64,000 bases of DNA from DUTS01 sp050951605 (GCA_050951605.1 JBMNJJ010000002.1:434001-498000); one strand, 5' to 3'; numbered from the stretch's first letter, positions 8,241 to 16,087 are shown. Program-made: numbers and translations. Notes: generated from the letters alone by a model not told the origin.

Positions 8241-9230
8241 TTAATGTAGGTAATGTTCTACTTCTTCCGGAGGTATACCGGGATGTAAAGCTAAAGCTAA
8301 AGCCATGGCAATTATTTTAGACGTATTCGTAATTTGTTCATCGATTTCTTTAGGAGTAACCATTAATTGACCGCCAAAGGGTTCTAAGACTTGATTAATC
8401 ATTTGCCCTATGGCGACCGGTTGTAACCCTTGATAAACATCACGTAAATGTGGTGTTGTTTGGAGATGTGTAAATAGTTTTTCTATAGCTTGATGAGCAA
8501 TAATTCCAGCATGGACGACAGTAGGTACACCGATAGCAATTACCGGAATACCCATTGTTTCTTGATTGATACCTGTTCTTTTATTGCCAATACCTGATCC
8601 CGGATTGATTCCGGTAGTAGCTACTTGAATTGTGGAATTAATTCTTTCCACACTACCTGCAGCTAAAGCATCAATGGCGATGAGTAGGTCGGGTTTGATG
8701 CGGTCAACAATCCCTTTAATTATTTCTGCTGTTTCTATTCCGGTAATACCTAAGACACCGGGTGCCAATACACAAACGGACCTTAAACCTTGACGTAATT
8801 CTTCCGGGGCATAATAAAAAAGATGTCGGGTGGCCATCGAGTATTCGACAGTTTTTGGTCCTAAAGCATCGGGAGTAGCATTCCAATTGCCTAAACCGAC
8901 AATTAAAATAGTAGAGTCATCCTGGAGAGGTAGAATTTCTTTTAATTTATTAGCAAGGACTTCGCCAATATTTTTATGAACCATTTTATTGTTTTCGCGA
9001 AGTCCTGTTGATTCCAAAGTAAGATAACTGCCGGGAGCACGGCCCATAATAGCTGCTCCTTGTTCGTTTATAATCGTGATAGTTTTAACAGTTCCTTGGG
9101 AAAAGGTTTCTATCTCCTCTTTTACGCCCGGTATTTCTCTACCTGTATCACCTCTCAGTAAATCGTGAGCTTCTACCGCTAAATCTAAATTAATTCCCAA
9201 TAATTGATAGAGTTCATTTTTTTTTCTCAT
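8241..9230 (-). CDS. gpr: Germination protease (spore protease)
   Basis: 329 residues of peptidase family A25, made as a zymogen (P46) in the forespore and activated to cleave SASPs during germination. The N-terminus carries the propeptide-like region ending at GDTGREIPGVKEE, and the core has IVGLGNWNATPDALGP and LLIAIDALAAGS, both characteristic of the family. GCGAGGT lies 8 bases upstream of the ATG. It converges on the SASP gene. A sigma-G promoter would be expected in the 9231-9300 region, but I could not identify a clear one. Confidence 0.95.
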   Translation of the reverse strand: MRKKNELYQLLGINLDLAVEAHDLLRGDTGREIPGVKEEIETFSQGTVKTITIINEQGAAIMGRAPGSYLTLESTGLRENNKMVHKNIGEVLANKLKEILPLQDDSTILIVGLGNWNATPDALGPKTVEYSMATRHLFYYAPEELRQGLRSVCVLAPGVLGITGIETAEIIKGIVDRIKPDLLIAIDALAAGSVERINSTIQVATTGINPGSGIGNKRTGINQETMGIPVIAIGVPTVVHAGIIAHQAIEKLFTHLQTTPHLRDVYQGLQPVAIGQMINQVLEPFGGQLMVTPKEIDEQITNTSKIIAMALALALHPGIPPEEVEHYLH

Positions 9231-9307
9231 TCGTTATACCTCGCTTCAATTTTTTATAAGTTCAGTTTTCCCGATTAATGAAGATGTTATGCTTGTTTAA
9301 TCATAAG

Positions 9308-9339
9308 AAAAGAAACCGCTTGAAGAGACGGTTTCTTTT
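9308..9339. terminator. Perfect 11-bp hairpin in the gpr-rsmD gap
   Basis: AAAAGAAACCG (9308-9318) pairs exactly with CGGTTTCTTTT (9329-9339) around a 10-base loop. Both strands end in a short T-run, so it could stop transcription in either direction between the divergent gpr and rsmD genes. The rest of this 293-bp gap is AT-rich with a palindrome at 9359-9374 and the rsmD promoter. Confidence 0.45.
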
Positions 9340-9467
9340 CCGGAGGGAGGAAATGTCGGTTTTTTATAAAAAACTTTTGCTTTAATATTATGGTCATAAA
9401 GAGGAAAAACTATGATTACATAGAATTAAAAAAATAATGCAATAATAGCAATATATAGAAAGATGTA

Positions 9468-9496
9468 TCGAGAAAACTGTCTTTTTGTGGTATAAT
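9468..9496 (+). promoter_or_regulatory. Sigma-A promoter of rsmD
   Basis: TCGAGA (9468-9473), a 17-base spacer, and the extended -10 TGGTATAAT ending at 9496, about 28 bases before the rsmD start. Confidence 0.65.
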
Positions 9497-9523
9497 CTTT
9501 TCCAAAGGAGTTGCAATTAAATC

Positions 9524-10141
9524 GTGCGTATTATCGCCGGAACTGCTAAAGGACATACTATAAAGAGTTTAAAAGGGTTAGCGACAAGACCCACACCGGA
9601 GCGAGTAAGAGAAGCGATTTTCAATATTTTAGGAGTAAAAATTATTAATGCCCGATTTTTAGATTTATTTGCCGGTTCCGGAGCCGTAGGATTAGAAGCT
9701 TTAAGTAGAGGTGCGGCGTATTGCTGTTTTAATGATAAAAATAAAGCAGTTTGTCGGATAATTAAAGAAAACTTAACAAAGTGTGCTTTTGAGCAGTCTG
9801 CGTTAGTTTATAATAAAGATGTTTTTGCTTTTATTTCTGATTTTACGAAAAAAAATGTGATTAGTTTTGATATAATTTATGCAGACCCTCCTTATAAAGT
9901 TGATTTTTATGATTTGTTGCTTCAAAAGCTTGTGGAAGCAGAGTTTCTTGCTGATGAGGGTATAATTATCATGGAAACTGATAAAAGGACATTTTTACAG
10001 GAACAATATTTTTCTGGACGAAAAGAAGGGGCGGTCTTAAAACTTTTTAAGAAAAGTAAGTACGGAGATACAGTAATTTGGTTTTATAAATTATGGGGGA
10101 GGAATAAAAGTGGAAATCATGCGTTTGTTGGAAGAATTTGA
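9524..10141 (+). CDS. rsmD: 16S rRNA (guanine966-N2)-methyltransferase
   Basis: 205 residues of a Rossmann SAM methyltransferase. The N-terminal MRIIAGTAKGH and RPTPERVREAIFNIL segments, the SAM loop LDLFAGSGAVGLEALSRGA and the catalytic DPPY near residues 121-124 are those of RsmD. It methylates G966 of 16S rRNA. The start is GTG 9524. The C-terminus after KYGDTVIWFYK carries about 16 extra residues that overlap the next gene by 32 bases, an unusual tail. In related genomes coaD usually follows immediately; it is absent here. Confidence 0.92.
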   Translation: MRIIAGTAKGHTIKSLKGLATRPTPERVREAIFNILGVKIINARFLDLFAGSGAVGLEALSRGAAYCCFNDKNKAVCRIIKENLTKCAFEQSALVYNKDVFAFISDFTKKNVISFDIIYADPPYKVDFYDLLLQKLVEAEFLADEGIIIMETDKRTFLQEQYFSGRKEGAVLKLFKKSKYGDTVIWFYKLWGRNKSGNHAFVGRI

Positions 10142-10577
10142 AAATGTAGTGGAAGAGAGTCCTCGTATTCCGATGACAGGTAAGGTGATTATTAACGAGG
10201 ACACTTTGTATAATTATTTGGACGGATTTAGGGCAATGTTACCGGAAACGGTAAGGGAGTCTGAGTGGATTTTAAGAGAAAAAGAACGGATTATACAACA
10301 AGCTGAAAAAGAGGCCGACACAATTGTGGAAACAGCTAAAAGCAAATTAGAGAGAATTGCCGGCGAAAGTGAAATAGTTAAAGTTGCTAAAATCCAAGGT
10401 GAAGAAATAATTAGTAATGCTCGCGATGTATCCCGAGAAATAACACAAGGAGCTCTTCGCTATGCAGATGAAGTAATGGCTCGTTTGCAGACCCAATTGG
10501 AGAAAACAATGCAGGTTGTTAATCAGGGACGTGAAGAAATAAGAGTAAATTTTAGAGATAAAAATATTGACGAATAA
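10110..10577 (+). CDS. Coiled-coil protein of unknown function (ATPase-subunit-like)
   Basis: 155 residues without membrane segments. Residues 45-140 are a long charged helix resembling the stalk subunits of F- and V-type ATPases (ATP synthase B/V-type E), and such proteins are often annotated vaguely as 'ATPase' in this position beside rsmD/coaD in Clostridia. The start is GTG 10110 with GGGGGAGG just upstream, inside the 3' end of rsmD. No catalytic motif is visible. Its function is unknown; conservation of position suggests a real gene. Confidence 0.75.
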   Translation: MEIMRLLEEFENVVEESPRIPMTGKVIINEDTLYNYLDGFRAMLPETVRESEWILREKERIIQQAEKEADTIVETAKSKLERIAGESEIVKVAKIQGEEIISNARDVSREITQGALRYADEVMARLQTQLEKTMQVVNQGREEIRVNFRDKNIDE

Positions 10578-10596
10578 AAAGAGAAAAGAGAAACTA

Positions 10597-10624
10597 TTGA
10601 TATATCAAAAAAGTATGATAAAAT
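10597..10624 (+). promoter_or_regulatory. Putative promoter of the type IV pilus operon
   Basis: TTGATA at 10597-10602, a 16-base spacer and TAAAAT at 10619-10624, about 83 bases before the first pilus gene. Confidence 0.5.
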
Positions 10625-10706
10625 GTAAATAAGAGATTACGGAAAAATTAGGAAATTGTTGTCGTATTTAAATAAAAATTCTGAAACAATAAAGAGGTGA
10701 ATCTTC

Positions 10707-11315
10707 TTGACTGCGAACAAATTTGATTTGGGTGAATCTTTTGTTAAAGCAGGCAAAATTACAGAAGAGCAACTGGAGTTAATTCAAAAAAAACAAGAAG
10801 TAACAGGCAAAAGATTCGAAGAAATTTTACAAGAAGAAGGTATTTTGACTGAAGAGGAAATCAAGCAATTTCTCAAACGTCAATATAATATTGTTTCTGT
10901 CAATTTATCTAAGCAGGAGATACATATGGAAACGCCACTTTTGATTAGTGAGGAATTGGCGCGAAAATATATTTTATTTCCTTTTAAAAAAAGTCAGTAC
11001 AGAATATTGGTAGCCATGGTAGATCCTTATGACTTGGAGGCAATCGAGGAAGTTAATGCAGTTACAGGGCTAACTGTTCTACCGCGAAAAGCTAAAGTTA
11101 AAGAAATTGTAGAAAAAATTAACCATTATTATGATGAAAAAAATATTGCAGAAGCAAGAAAAATAGTGGAATTAGAAGCCAGAAGAAAAGCCGAAGAAGA
11201 AGCTCGAAAAAAGGCTGAGGAAGAGGCCCTTCAAAAAGCTGAAGAGGAAGCGGAAAGAGAAGCTGAAGAGGAAGTCAAGAGAAAGGCTGAGGAAGAAGCT
11301 CGTAGAGAGAGCTGA
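10707..11315 (+). CDS. PilB-like protein, N-terminal MshEN domain plus start of helical rod (separated by frameshift)
   Basis: 202 residues starting at TTG 10707 with AGAGGTGA upstream. Residues 1-145 form an MshEN/T2SSE-N domain; its two ligand-type helical motifs are degenerate (Asp in place of the first Arg; Phe-Glu in place of Leu-Gly in the second). From residue 150 the chain is the charged Lys-Ala-Glu-Glu-Glu-Ala-Arg helix, and it stops at TGA 11313-11315. The same helix continues without a gap in the +1 frame to the ATPase below. The comparable repeat units read CGT AGA AGA GCT GAA, whereas here one extra G gives CGTAGAGAGAGCTGA. So this is most likely the front part of one long PilB gene (10707-14025) broken by a single-base insertion, a slippage site, or a sequencing error. 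Confidence 0.75.
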   Translation: MTANKFDLGESFVKAGKITEEQLELIQKKQEVTGKRFEEILQEEGILTEEEIKQFLKRQYNIVSVNLSKQEIHMETPLLISEELARKYILFPFKKSQYRILVAMVDPYDLEAIEEVNAVTGLTVLPRKAKVKEIVEKINHYYDEKNIAEARKIVELEARRKAEEEARKKAEEEALQKAEEEAEREAEEEVKRKAEEEARRES

Positions 11316-12260
11316 AGAGGAGGCTCGGAAGAAGGCCGAAGAAGAGGCACGAATGAAGGCGGAAGAAGAGGCGCGAAAAAAGGCAGAGGAAGAGGCCAGG
11401 AGAAGGGCTGAGGAGGCTCGTAGAAGAGCTGAAGAAGCGAAAAAAAAGGCCGAGGAGGAAGCCAGGAGAAAAGCGGAAGAAGAGGCTCGTCGGAGAGCAG
11501 AAGAAGAGGCTCGGAAGAAGGCCGAAGAAGAGGCACGAATGAAGGCGGAAGAAGAGGCGCGAAAAAAGGCAGAGGAAGAGGCCAGGAGAAGGGCTGAGGA
11601 GGCTCGTAGAAGAGCTGAAGAGGAAGCAAAAAGGAAGAAAGCAGAGGAAAAAGCACGGAAGAAAGCAGAATGGGAAGCTAAGAAAAGGGCTGTGGAAGCA
11701 AGGAAGAAAGCTGAAGAAGAAGCTAAAAGAAGAGCAAAAGAGGAAGCGAAGAGAAAAGCGGAAGAAGAAGCTCGTAGAAGAGCTGAAGAAGCACGAAAAA
11801 GAGCGGAAGAGGAAGCCAAGAGAAAGGCGGAGGAAGAAGCGAAGAGAAAAGCGGAAGAAGAAGCTCGTAAAAGAGCTGAAGAAGCACGAAAAAGAGCGGA
11901 AGAAGAAGCCAAGAGAAAGGCTGAGGAAGAAGCGAAGAGAAAAGCGGAAGAAGTGGCTCGTAGAAGAGCTGAAGAAGCACGAAAAAGAGCTGAAGAAGAA
12001 GCCAAGAGAAAGGCTGAGGAAGAAGCGAAGAGAAAAGCGGAAGAAGAAGCTCGTAGAAAAGCTGAAGAAGCACGAAAAAGAGCAGAAGAGGAAGCCAAGA
12101 GAAAGGCTGAAGAGGAAGCGAAGAGAAAAGCGGAAGAAGAAGCTCGTAGAAAAGCTGAAGAAGCACGAAAAAGAGCTGAAGAAGAAGCCAAAAGAAAGGC
12201 GGAGGGAGAAGCGAAGAGAAAGGCTGAAGAGGAAGCGTTGAGGAAAAAAGAAATAGAAGA
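11165..12260 (+). repeat. 93-bp tandem repeats encoding a charged helical rod
   Basis: Copies of the GCGAAGAGAAAAGCGG unit start at 11746, 11839, 11932, 12025, 12118 and (diverged) 12211, exactly 93 bases apart. Upstream, a 116-bp segment at 11320-11435 is repeated base for base at 11506-11621, an offset of 186 = 2 x 93. Each 93-bp unit encodes 31 residues in an 8+8+8+7 pattern of Ala-Glu-Glu-Glu-Ala-Lys/Arg. The region is nearly pure A and G on this strand. Confidence 0.92.
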
Positions 12261-14025
12261 AGAAAAAACAAGAAAAAAAGCAGGAAAAGACGAAGCGCCT
12301 AGCGAAGAAAGAGAGAAGAAAAAATTGTTTGATAGAGCAGAAAAAAAGCATGAGCCTAAAAGAGCTCGATTGGGGACAATTTTAGTTGAAAAAGGATTAA
12401 TTTCTGAAGATAATTTGGAGGCGGCATTGAAAATACAAAAAGAAACCAGAAATAAATTAGGTGAAATTCTCGTTGACAATGGGTTAGTTCAGGAAAGTGA
12501 CATTGTCGATGTTTTAAGTAAACAGATGGGTTTCCCCTATGTGGAACTTAGTAATATGCTTATTAATCCTAAAATCCCTGCCTTAATTAAAGAAAACTTA
12601 GCAAGAAAGCATGTTCTAATTCCGATTAAAATAGAAAACGGGCGACTTGTTGTAGCCATGGCAGATCCCCTTAATGTTTATGCTGTTGATGACATTAGGA
12701 TAGCGACAGGGTATGGAGTTATACCTTATATAGCTGGGAAGAAAGAAATACTAAAGGCTATTGAGTTTTATTATGGACAACAGAGTACAGAAGAAGCTGT
12801 CGAAGATTTAATGAGAGAGTTAGATTCTGAAGAAATGGAAGACCTTGATCAAAAAACTCTCGATGAGATCAACAATGCACCTTTAGTACGTCTTGTCAAT
12901 TCTTTGTTAAGACAGGCTGTAATTATGAAGGCTAGTGATGTGCATATTGAGCCTTTTGAAAGCTATGTAAGGGTACGGTTTAGAATTGATGGGGATTTAC
13001 AAGAAATAATGTCCTTAGATATAAATACACATTCTGCTGTTGTAGCAAGGATTAAAATTATGGGGAAAATGGATATTGCTGAAAAACGTTTCCCTCAAGA
13101 TGGAAGAGTAGGAATAAAAATTGAAGATCGTCGGATTGATTTACGTCTTTCTACTTTACCCACAACTTATGGTGAAAAAATTGTCATTAGGATTTTAGAC
13201 AGAGAAAATGTTTTTATTCATAAAAGTCAACTAGGTTTTACGGAGACAAATATAGAGAGATTGGATAAAATCATTCGTTACCCCTATGGTATTATTTTAG
13301 TAACTGGACCTACCGGCTGTGGAAAAACCAGTACTTTATATACTGTTTTGTCAGAATTGAATAAAGTTAATCGCAATATTATTACAGTAGAAGATCCGGT
13401 CGAGTTCAAAATATCCGGAATTAACCAAGTACAGGTTAATGTTAAAGCAAACTTAACTTTTGCCAATGGTCTTCGTTCTATTCTCAGGCAAGACCCGGAT
13501 ATCATTATGATTGGGGAAATTAGAGATACGGAAACTGTGCAGATTGCGGTGAGAGCAGCGATTACAGGGCACCTGGTATTAAGCACAATGCATACTAATG
13601 ATACAGTATCGACGCTTGTTCGTTTAATCGATATGGGTGTGGAGTCATATCTTATCTCTAATTCTGTAGTAGGAATTGTGGCCCAAAGATTAGTGAAAAA
13701 AATTTGTCCAGAATGTAAAGAAAAATATCAACCTACAGAAAATGAAAGAAGATTAATGAAAATAGACGAATCAGTCCCTCTTTACAGTGGGAGAGGATGT
13801 CCAACCTGCAATAATACAGGTTATAAAGGTAGAATAGCAATTGCTGAAATTATGGAACTTGATACTAAAATTAAAAAGTTAATTGATAAAGGAGAGAGTG
13901 GTGACGTAATTAAGGCGGCAGCTAAGGAACAAGGGATGGTTGATTTACAGGAGAATTGTAGAGAATTGGTTCTTAATGGCATCACGACCATTGATGAATA
14001 TATAAGAAATACTTATATTCTTTAG
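11353..14025 (+). CDS. pilB: Type IV pilus extension ATPase with long helical rod and second MshEN domain
   Basis: 890 residues from the first ATG of this frame; the frame is open further upstream and probably joins the 10707 gene. Residues 1-310 are the charged helix, about 335-480 are an MshEN domain, and 500-890 the secretion ATPase. Walker A GPTGCGKTST is near 652-661, Walker B with IMIGEIRD near 718, the His box TGHLVLSTMHTND near 738, and zinc cysteines CPEC and CPTC near 785 and 816. The MshEN domain has both 24-residue motifs intact (RLG or KLG at 1-3, Gly10, Leu/Ile17, Leu21, Gln24), the pattern known to bind cyclic di-GMP in MshE. It powers pilin polymerisation at the membrane with PilC and PilM/N/O. 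Confidence 0.9.
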   Translation: MKAEEEARKKAEEEARRRAEEARRRAEEAKKKAEEEARRKAEEEARRRAEEEARKKAEEEARMKAEEEARKKAEEEARRRAEEARRRAEEEAKRKKAEEKARKKAEWEAKKRAVEARKKAEEEAKRRAKEEAKRKAEEEARRRAEEARKRAEEEAKRKAEEEAKRKAEEEARKRAEEARKRAEEEAKRKAEEEAKRKAEEVARRRAEEARKRAEEEAKRKAEEEAKRKAEEEARRKAEEARKRAEEEAKRKAEEEAKRKAEEEARRKAEEARKRAEEEAKRKAEGEAKRKAEEEALRKKEIEEEKTRKKAGKDEAPSEEREKKKLFDRAEKKHEPKRARLGTILVEKGLISEDNLEAALKIQKETRNKLGEILVDNGLVQESDIVDVLSKQMGFPYVELSNMLINPKIPALIKENLARKHVLIPIKIENGRLVVAMADPLNVYAVDDIRIATGYGVIPYIAGKKEILKAIEFYYGQQSTEEAVEDLMRELDSEEMEDLDQKTLDEINNAPLVRLVNSLLRQAVIMKASDVHIEPFESYVRVRFRIDGDLQEIMSLDINTHSAVVARIKIMGKMDIAEKRFPQDGRVGIKIEDRRIDLRLSTLPTTYGEKIVIRILDRENVFIHKSQLGFTETNIERLDKIIRYPYGIILVTGPTGCGKTSTLYTVLSELNKVNRNIITVEDPVEFKISGINQVQVNVKANLTFANGLRSILRQDPDIIMIGEIRDTETVQIAVRAAITGHLVLSTMHTNDTVSTLVRLIDMGVESYLISNSVVGIVAQRLVKKICPECKEKYQPTENERRLMKIDESVPLYSGRGCPTCNNTGYKGRIAIAEIMELDTKIKKLIDKGESGDVIKAAAKEQGMVDLQENCRELVLNGITTIDEYIRNTYIL

Positions 14026-14036
14026 GAGGGTGGCGT

Positions 14037-15248
14037 ATGGCTGTTTATACTTATGAAGCTATAAACAACATGGGGAAGACGGTAAAAAGCACTTATGAAG
14101 CTAACAGTCGAGATGAAGTATTAGTAATGCTCGAAAAGAAAAATCTTTATCCGATCATGGTTCAAGAAGGAGGAGGAGCGAGCAAAGAAATAAAAGCCTC
14201 TCATTTTTTCCAACGAGTCAAATTAAAAGATATTGCTTTTTTCTGTCGGCAGGTTTATTCACTTCTTAATGCCGGTATTCCAATTGCGGATACTTTGCAG
14301 ATCATAAGTGGACAAATTGTCAATAAAAATCTGCAAAAAGCTGTAGTTGAAGTTTCGGAAGAGGTGCAAACAGGAATACCTTTTTCGGAAGCTATGAAAA
14401 AACAGAATGTTTTCCCTGCACTGTTGATACATATGGTTGCGGCTGGAGAAGCTAGTGGAACACTTAATTTTGTTATGCGGCGTATGGCTGAGGACTATGA
14501 AAAAGAATTTAAAATGCAAAAAAGGGTATCCGGAGCCATGGTTTATCCAACACTTATTATTATTGTGGCTGTTGTTGCGGTTACCTTTCTTATTACTTCT
14601 GTTTTGCCCAGATTTGTAGAAATGTTTGCTAGTGCGAATGTGGAACTTCCGGCAGCGACACAAATGTTGATAAATATAAGCGGATTTTTACAACAATATT
14701 GGCTTTATCTTTTAGTAGCTTTAATTTTATTTATTTGTGGTTGTAAATATTTTGTACGCACCGCACAGGGAAGGTTTTGGGTAGATACGTTTAAGCTTAG
14801 CCTGCCGATAATTGGTGGTGTAAACAACAAAATTGTTATGGCTAGATTTTCGCGAACTCTCTCTAGTCTTCTGAAAAGTGGCATACCTTTAATGCAATCA
14901 ATGGAATATGTAGCAGCTGTAGTGGGGAATCAACTTGTTAGTGAGAAATTGCTTGTAGTTAGAGAGGAAATTGCCAAAGGAGCTAGTTTAACAGATTCTG
15001 TGAACAAGACAGGTGTCTTTGACCCGATAGTTATCCATATGTTAAAAATAGGGGAAGATTCCGGTAAATTAGATGAAGTTATGGAAAACACGGCCACAGT
15101 TTATGACCAAGAAGTAGAGGTAGCTGTACAAGGGTTGACTTCGATTATTGAACCACTGATGATTATTCTGATGGCAGTAGTAGCCGGTTTGATTGTTTTT
15201 TCCATCATCACACCGATGTTTGATATTGCCAAGACAGTAGGAGGATAA
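14037..15248 (+). CDS. pilC: Type IV pilus inner-membrane platform protein
   Basis: 403 residues with two T2SSF domains and three membrane segments (about 170-195, 220-240 and 370-395). The motifs FCRQVYSLLNAGIPI and FSRTLSSLLKSGIPL mark the two repeats. PilC couples the PilB motor to the growing pilin helix. It starts 11 bases after pilB with AGGAGG upstream of its ATG. Its length equals that of other PilC/GspF proteins. Confidence 0.95.
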   Translation: MAVYTYEAINNMGKTVKSTYEANSRDEVLVMLEKKNLYPIMVQEGGGASKEIKASHFFQRVKLKDIAFFCRQVYSLLNAGIPIADTLQIISGQIVNKNLQKAVVEVSEEVQTGIPFSEAMKKQNVFPALLIHMVAAGEASGTLNFVMRRMAEDYEKEFKMQKRVSGAMVYPTLIIIVAVVAVTFLITSVLPRFVEMFASANVELPAATQMLINISGFLQQYWLYLLVALILFICGCKYFVRTAQGRFWVDTFKLSLPIIGGVNNKIVMARFSRTLSSLLKSGIPLMQSMEYVAAVVGNQLVSEKLLVVREEIAKGASLTDSVNKTGVFDPIVIHMLKIGEDSGKLDEVMENTATVYDQEVEVAVQGLTSIIEPLMIILMAVVAGLIVFSIITPMFDIAKTVGG

Positions 15249-15335
15249 TTTGTAATAAAATATACCGGGAGGTGGTTGGCGAAAGATAATCTTCTAAGTT
15301 TTCTTTAAATAATAAAAAATAAGGAGGAATGAAAA

Positions 15336-15812
15336 ATGTTAGGTAAAATTAGAAAAATGTTCAAGAATCAAAAAGGTTTTACTCTGGTTGAGTTGATGAC
15401 TGTTTTAATCATCTTGGGTGTAATCTTAGGTATAGGGGTACCGAAATATTTGCAAGTACAAGCGAAGGCCGAATGGGAAGCTGATGAGTCGACGATTAAA
15501 AACTTTGCCAGAGCAGCGGAAACGTATGCCGCATCGATGAATACCTATCATACTGGAATTACTTTAAGTGACTTAGCAACTGCTGGTCTTATTGATGGGA
15601 ACACTGTTTTAAATAGGACAAAGGATACGGACGGGAAGTCTGTTAAAAACACGAGCGGTACGGCAATAGATGGAGACCAAAAGTTTGAGTTTAACACAGA
15701 TACAGGTAATGTAAATAATTTGGGAAAAGTTGTATGTAATTTAATCGGTAAACCACCATATGGAGACCCCCCAACTTATCCTAATGATACTGTGGAAGCT
15801 GGTTGGGAGTAG
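15336..15812 (+). CDS. pilA: Type IV pilin 1
   Basis: 158 residues. A class III signal with a 14-residue basic leader ends in QKG before FTLVELMTVLIILGVILGIG; Glu5 of the mature protein is present. The C-terminal domain holds TGNVNNLGKVV and IGKPPYGD. TAAGGAGGAATG precedes the ATG. This is the first of four similar pilin genes; pilins 1 and 2 are nearly identical in DNA over the first 60 codons and at their 3' ends. It is probably a major subunit, but expression cannot be judged from sequence. Confidence 0.93.
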   Translation: MLGKIRKMFKNQKGFTLVELMTVLIILGVILGIGVPKYLQVQAKAEWEADESTIKNFARAAETYAASMNTYHTGITLSDLATAGLIDGNTVLNRTKDTDGKSVKNTSGTAIDGDQKFEFNTDTGNVNNLGKVVCNLIGKPPYGDPPTYPNDTVEAGWE

Positions 15813-15849
15813 TAGCATAAAATTCTACGTGGGGAGGTTGTTCCTCCCC
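15777..15849 (+). repeat. 73-bp direct repeat, copy 1 (pilin 3' end and hairpin)
   Basis: Matches 16544-16616 with one mismatch (15807 G against T, which shifts the stop codon by one codon). It covers the last codons of the pilin gene and a GGGGAGG/CCTCCCC hairpin at 15831-15849. Confidence 0.9.
15831..15849 (+). terminator. GC-rich hairpin after pilin 1 (no T-run)
   Basis: GGGGAGG, loop TTGTT, CCTCCCC. With no following T-run it may protect the 3' end of the pilin mRNA or attenuate transcription rather than terminate it. An identical hairpin follows pilin 2 at 16598-16616. Confidence 0.5.
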
Positions 15850-15850
15850 T

Positions 15851-15958
15851 GACCAAAAAACAGGTAATGTAGATAATTTGGGAACAGTTGTCGAGGGGTT
15901 AATCGGCGAACCACCATATGGAGGTCGTCCAGATTATTTTCCTGCAACAGGAACATGA
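15851..15958 (+). pseudogene. Remnant of a pilin gene (C-terminal 35 codons)
   Basis: The frame from 15851 to TGA 15956-15958 encodes a peptide with TGNVDNLGTVVEGLIGEPPYGG, aligned to the C-terminal TGNVNNLGKVVCNLIGKPPYGD of pilins 1 and 2 but clearly diverged. It has no start codon, ribosome site or N-terminal helix. It lies directly after the hairpin of pilin 1, so the first three quarters of a former pilin gene have been lost. It could be debris of recombination or a silent cassette for gene conversion. Confidence 0.8.
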
Positions 15959-16087
15959 TAAGCCTTATATATGAAATTTTTTCTTTCTGACCTTAAGTAT
16001 TATAGATCAGTGGAAAAAGATTAATGTATTTTAGTTGTATTAGGATAAAAAGTATTAGGACATCAAGGCAGAAAGGGGAGAAGAAAA

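Noticed and set aside
9231..9310. Sigma-G type promoter for gpr on the minus strand (GATTA and CATTAAT).
   Set aside because: The boxes match the sigma-G consensus poorly, so it was not listed, although one is expected there.
9353..9385. A 10-codon frame with GGAGGGAGG before its ATG in the gpr-rsmD gap.
   Set aside because: Too short and AT-rich, with poor spacing, to support as a leader peptide; no attenuator-like pair of stems follows.
11304..11315. Programmed +1 frameshifting at the pilB break, as in prfB.
   Set aside because: Neither AGA nor GAG can re-pair after a +1 shift; only a -2 shift keeps pairing, so +1 recoding is unlikely.
11172..12479. Long open frames on the minus strand (up to 435 codons, rich in Ser, Phe and Leu) across the repeat region.
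   Set aside because: They are mirror images of the purine-rich 93-bp repeat, have extreme composition, and no ribosome site; the plus-strand rod is continuous with real domains on both sides.
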